In this document: positions 62,433 through 64,000 of the stretch, piece after piece
Layout: each line of letters begins with the position of its first letter
Position numbering within the stretch: the stretch's first letter is position 1
Assembly: GCF_033100395.1 (NCBI RefSeq)
Contig: NZ_JAWLVJ010000005.1
Span: forward strand, 1-64,000
Direction of reading: 5' to 3'
Source: Terasakiella sp033100395
GTDB taxonomy: Bacteria; Pseudomonadota; Alphaproteobacteria; Rhodospirillales; Terasakiellaceae
DNA: 64,000 bases
The notes under the pieces: model-generated
Database searches by the model: none
The model's input: the letters and a program-made list of their open reading frames with translations, nothing else
Told to the model about the DNA's origin: nothing
Program-made: the position numbers and the translations under genes

Positions 62433-63758
62433 ATGACCACTCATGTCTTTCATCGTAGTTTGAAAGGCGACTTGCCGCTGGCTGAAAAAGGCGACGGTCC
62501 CTATATTATTGCCCAAAATGGTGACGCTTACATTGATGCGTCCGGCGGCGCAGCCGTATCCTGTATCGGCCACAGCAATGAACGCGTGCGTGCGGCCATC
62601 CATGAACAGGTGGACAAACTGGCCTATGCTCATACCGGTTTCTTTTCGTCCGAACCTGCTGAAAAACTGGCGGACTTTCTAATTGAACGTGCACCGGGTG
62701 ATATGGCAGCGGCCTATTTTGTTTCTGGCGGGTCAGAGGCCGTGGAGACAGCGCTGAAGATGGCGCGTCAGTATTTCCTGGAAATCGATCAGCCGCAACG
62801 TGAACATATCATTGCGCGCAAGCAAAGCTATCACGGCAATACACTGGGCGCCTTGGCTGTGGGTGGGAATGAATGGCGTCGTGCTTCGTTTGCCCCCTTG
62901 TTGATTAATCATGGACGTGTATCTGCCTGTTATCCCTATCGCAATCAGTTGGAGGGGGAGACGGACGAAGCCTATGGCACCCGTCTGGCTGCTGAGCTGG
63001 AAGCTGAAATTCAGCGTCTGGGCGAAGACAAGGTTATGGCCTTTGTGGCAGAAACTGTCAGCGGGGCCACGCTTGGTGCCCAACAACCTGTGCCCGGATA
63101 TCTGAAAAAAATGCGCGAGGTCTGTGATCGTTACGGCGTCTTATTGATTTTGGATGAAATCATGTGCGGTATGGGCAGAACGGGCAGCTTGTTTGCCTGT
63201 GAACAAGATGGTGTTGCCCCTGATCTGGTGACCATTGCCAAAGGGTTGGGTGGTGGCTATCAACCCATTGGGGCAGTCCTTGCCAGTCGGAGAGTCTATA
63301 ATGCGTTTGCAAACGGGTCCGGTGTGTTTATGAACGGCCATACTTATCTGGGCCACCCTGTTGCCTGTGCAGCAGCGCTTGCGGTGCAGCAGGTGATTGA
63401 AGGGGATAACCTGATTGCGAATGTGCAAAAACAAGGGGCTTATCTGGAAAAACGCCTGCAGGACGCCTTTGGCGATCACCCCAATGTCGGCGATATTCGC
63501 GGCCGAGGCCTTTTCCGCGCCATTGAATTTGTTGAAGATCGCGATAGCAAAAAGCCGTTTGACCCTGAACGCAAAATCAATCTACGCCTGAAAAAAGCGG
63601 CCATGGCGCGCAAGATGGTCTGTTATCCCAATGGCGGAACCATTGATGGGCGCTTGGGTGATCATGTGTTGCTGGCCCCGCCTTTTATCAGTGATGAAAG
63701 CCTGATTGATGAAATCGTTGCCCGTCTCTTTGCATCATTTGAAGAGGCAATTGGCTGA
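62433..63758 (+). CDS. class III aminotransferase (PLP)
   Basis: The 441-residue enzyme has the family blocks SGGSEAVETALKMARQYF, SYHGNTLGALAVGGN, LILDEIMCGMGRTGSLFA and the PLP lysine in TIAKGLGGGYQPIGAVLAS. Enzymes of this group move an amino group from an omega- or beta-amino donor to a keto acid. Its operon partners, an RpiR regulator and a beta-keto acid cleavage enzyme, suggest breakdown of an amino compound through a beta-keto acid, which is inference. It starts 5 bp after the regulator's stop. Confidence 0.92.
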   Translation: MTTHVFHRSLKGDLPLAEKGDGPYIIAQNGDAYIDASGGAAVSCIGHSNERVRAAIHEQVDKLAYAHTGFFSSEPAEKLADFLIERAPGDMAAAYFVSGGSEAVETALKMARQYFLEIDQPQREHIIARKQSYHGNTLGALAVGGNEWRRASFAPLLINHGRVSACYPYRNQLEGETDEAYGTRLAAELEAEIQRLGEDKVMAFVAETVSGATLGAQQPVPGYLKKMREVCDRYGVLLILDEIMCGMGRTGSLFACEQDGVAPDLVTIAKGLGGGYQPIGAVLASRRVYNAFANGSGVFMNGHTYLGHPVACAAALAVQQVIEGDNLIANVQKQGAYLEKRLQDAFGDHPNVGDIRGRGLFRAIEFVEDRDSKKPFDPERKINLRLKKAAMARKMVCYPNGGTIDGRLGDHVLLAPPFISDESLIDEIVARLFASFEEAIG

Positions 63759-64000
63759 TGAATGAGAATATGCTCTTTACCGTCGCCCCAAACGGGGCGC
63801 GACTGACCAAGAAAGACCATCCGGCCCTGCCCATCAGTCCGCAGGAATTATCTTATTGTGCCGCCCAATGTCTGGAAGCCGGCGCGGGAATGATCCATCT
63901 GCATGTGCGTGATCATCTGGATAAACATGTGTTGGATGCCGGGCTTTATCGGGATGCGATTGAGGCCATCAAGCAGGATTTGGGCAACCGAATCGTGGTT
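63758..64000 (+). CDS. beta-keto acid cleavage enzyme (BKACE), 5' part
   Basis: The gene starts by sharing one base with the aminotransferase stop (TGATG) and runs off the window after 81 codons. The residues FTVAPNGARLTKKDHPALPI and GAGMIHLHVRD match the N-terminal end of the DUF849/BKACE family. These Zn enzymes condense a beta-keto acid with acetyl-CoA and cleave it; 3-keto-5-aminohexanoate and dehydrocarnitine cleavage are known examples. The HLH motif holds the two metal-binding His residues. Confidence 0.88.
   Translation, partial: MNENMLFTVAPNGARLTKKDHPALPISPQELSYCAAQCLEAGAGMIHLHVRDHLDKHVLDAGLYRDAIEAIKQDLGNRIVV

Noticed and set aside
1..64000. tRNA, rRNA or CRISPR arrays
   Set aside because: I saw no cloverleaf-like tRNA sequence, no rRNA-like conserved blocks and no regularly spaced repeats; a dedicated search could still find a tRNA I missed.

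Overview
The window is a chromosomal segment of a Gram-negative alphaproteobacterium, most likely a marine or aquatic Rhodospirillales-type organism (Terasakiella/Magnetovibrio/Thalassospira-like). This is inferred from gene content: a split methionine synthase behind an ArsR-methyltransferase fusion, an adjacent mlaA-mlaC pair, NikR, an LpxR-type outer-membrane deacylase, and many orphan periplasmic solute-binding proteins and sensor kinases. Most of the window has intermediate base composition. The first ~3 kb and some intergenic stretches are clearly AT-rich. I see no rRNA, tRNA or CRISPR array.

Layout. 1-310: the 3' end of an IS4-type transposase, cut by the window edge, followed by a short tandem repeat. 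444-2756: a compact four-gene minus-strand operon (two small proteins, a secreted six-repeat cysteine protein, and a D-Ala-D-Ala-ligase-like ATP-grasp enzyme). It is AT-rich, lies next to the IS end, and is my best candidate for an undescribed accessory system. 3042-9878: a PAS-GGDEF protein, an RhlE-type helicase, an unknown 390-residue protein and a large hybrid histidine kinase. 10205-13023: a YkoF-like protein, a coiled-coil protein, and a divergent EamA exporter/AraC regulator pair. 13147-23636 is rich in signalling: a histidine kinase fused to a complete hemerythrin domain, a siaA-siaC-siaB-SBP operon, three orphan solute-binding proteins, nikR with a DUF4198 gene, and another histidine kinase.

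23834-33206 carries housekeeping genes: peroxiredoxin, LysR regulator, methyltransferase, DeaD-like helicase, SleB-type hydrolase, pseudouridine synthase and mlaAC, then the methionine/folate operon (ArsR-methyltransferase, metF, metH N-terminal part). The operon continues with the metH C-terminal part, separated by a REP-like palindrome, up to 37002. 37179-42780: a lipoprotein/coiled-coil pair, a CxxCH protein ending in a mannan-binding-lectin-like domain, a REC-HATPase protein and a large unknown lipoprotein. 42907-51540: thioesterase, GGDEF protein, ClC channel, membrane protein, UvrD/PcrA helicase, LpxR-like protein and PrmA. 51630-58662: a chemotaxis receptor, then nadE-gltX-cysS and a further orphan SBP. 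58619-64000: a GAF protein, a DUF4384 protein, apt, and an RpiR regulator-aminotransferase-BKACE operon that runs off the window. A perfect 15-bp inverted repeat lies in front of that operon.

The recurring theme is environmental sensing. The window holds three histidine kinases, two GGDEF proteins, one chemotaxis receptor, a SiaABC phosphorelay, a REC-HATPase protein and four solute-binding proteins without any permease gene nearby. The solute-binding proteins may act as ligand sensors or accessory binding proteins rather than as parts of transporters encoded here; that is inference.
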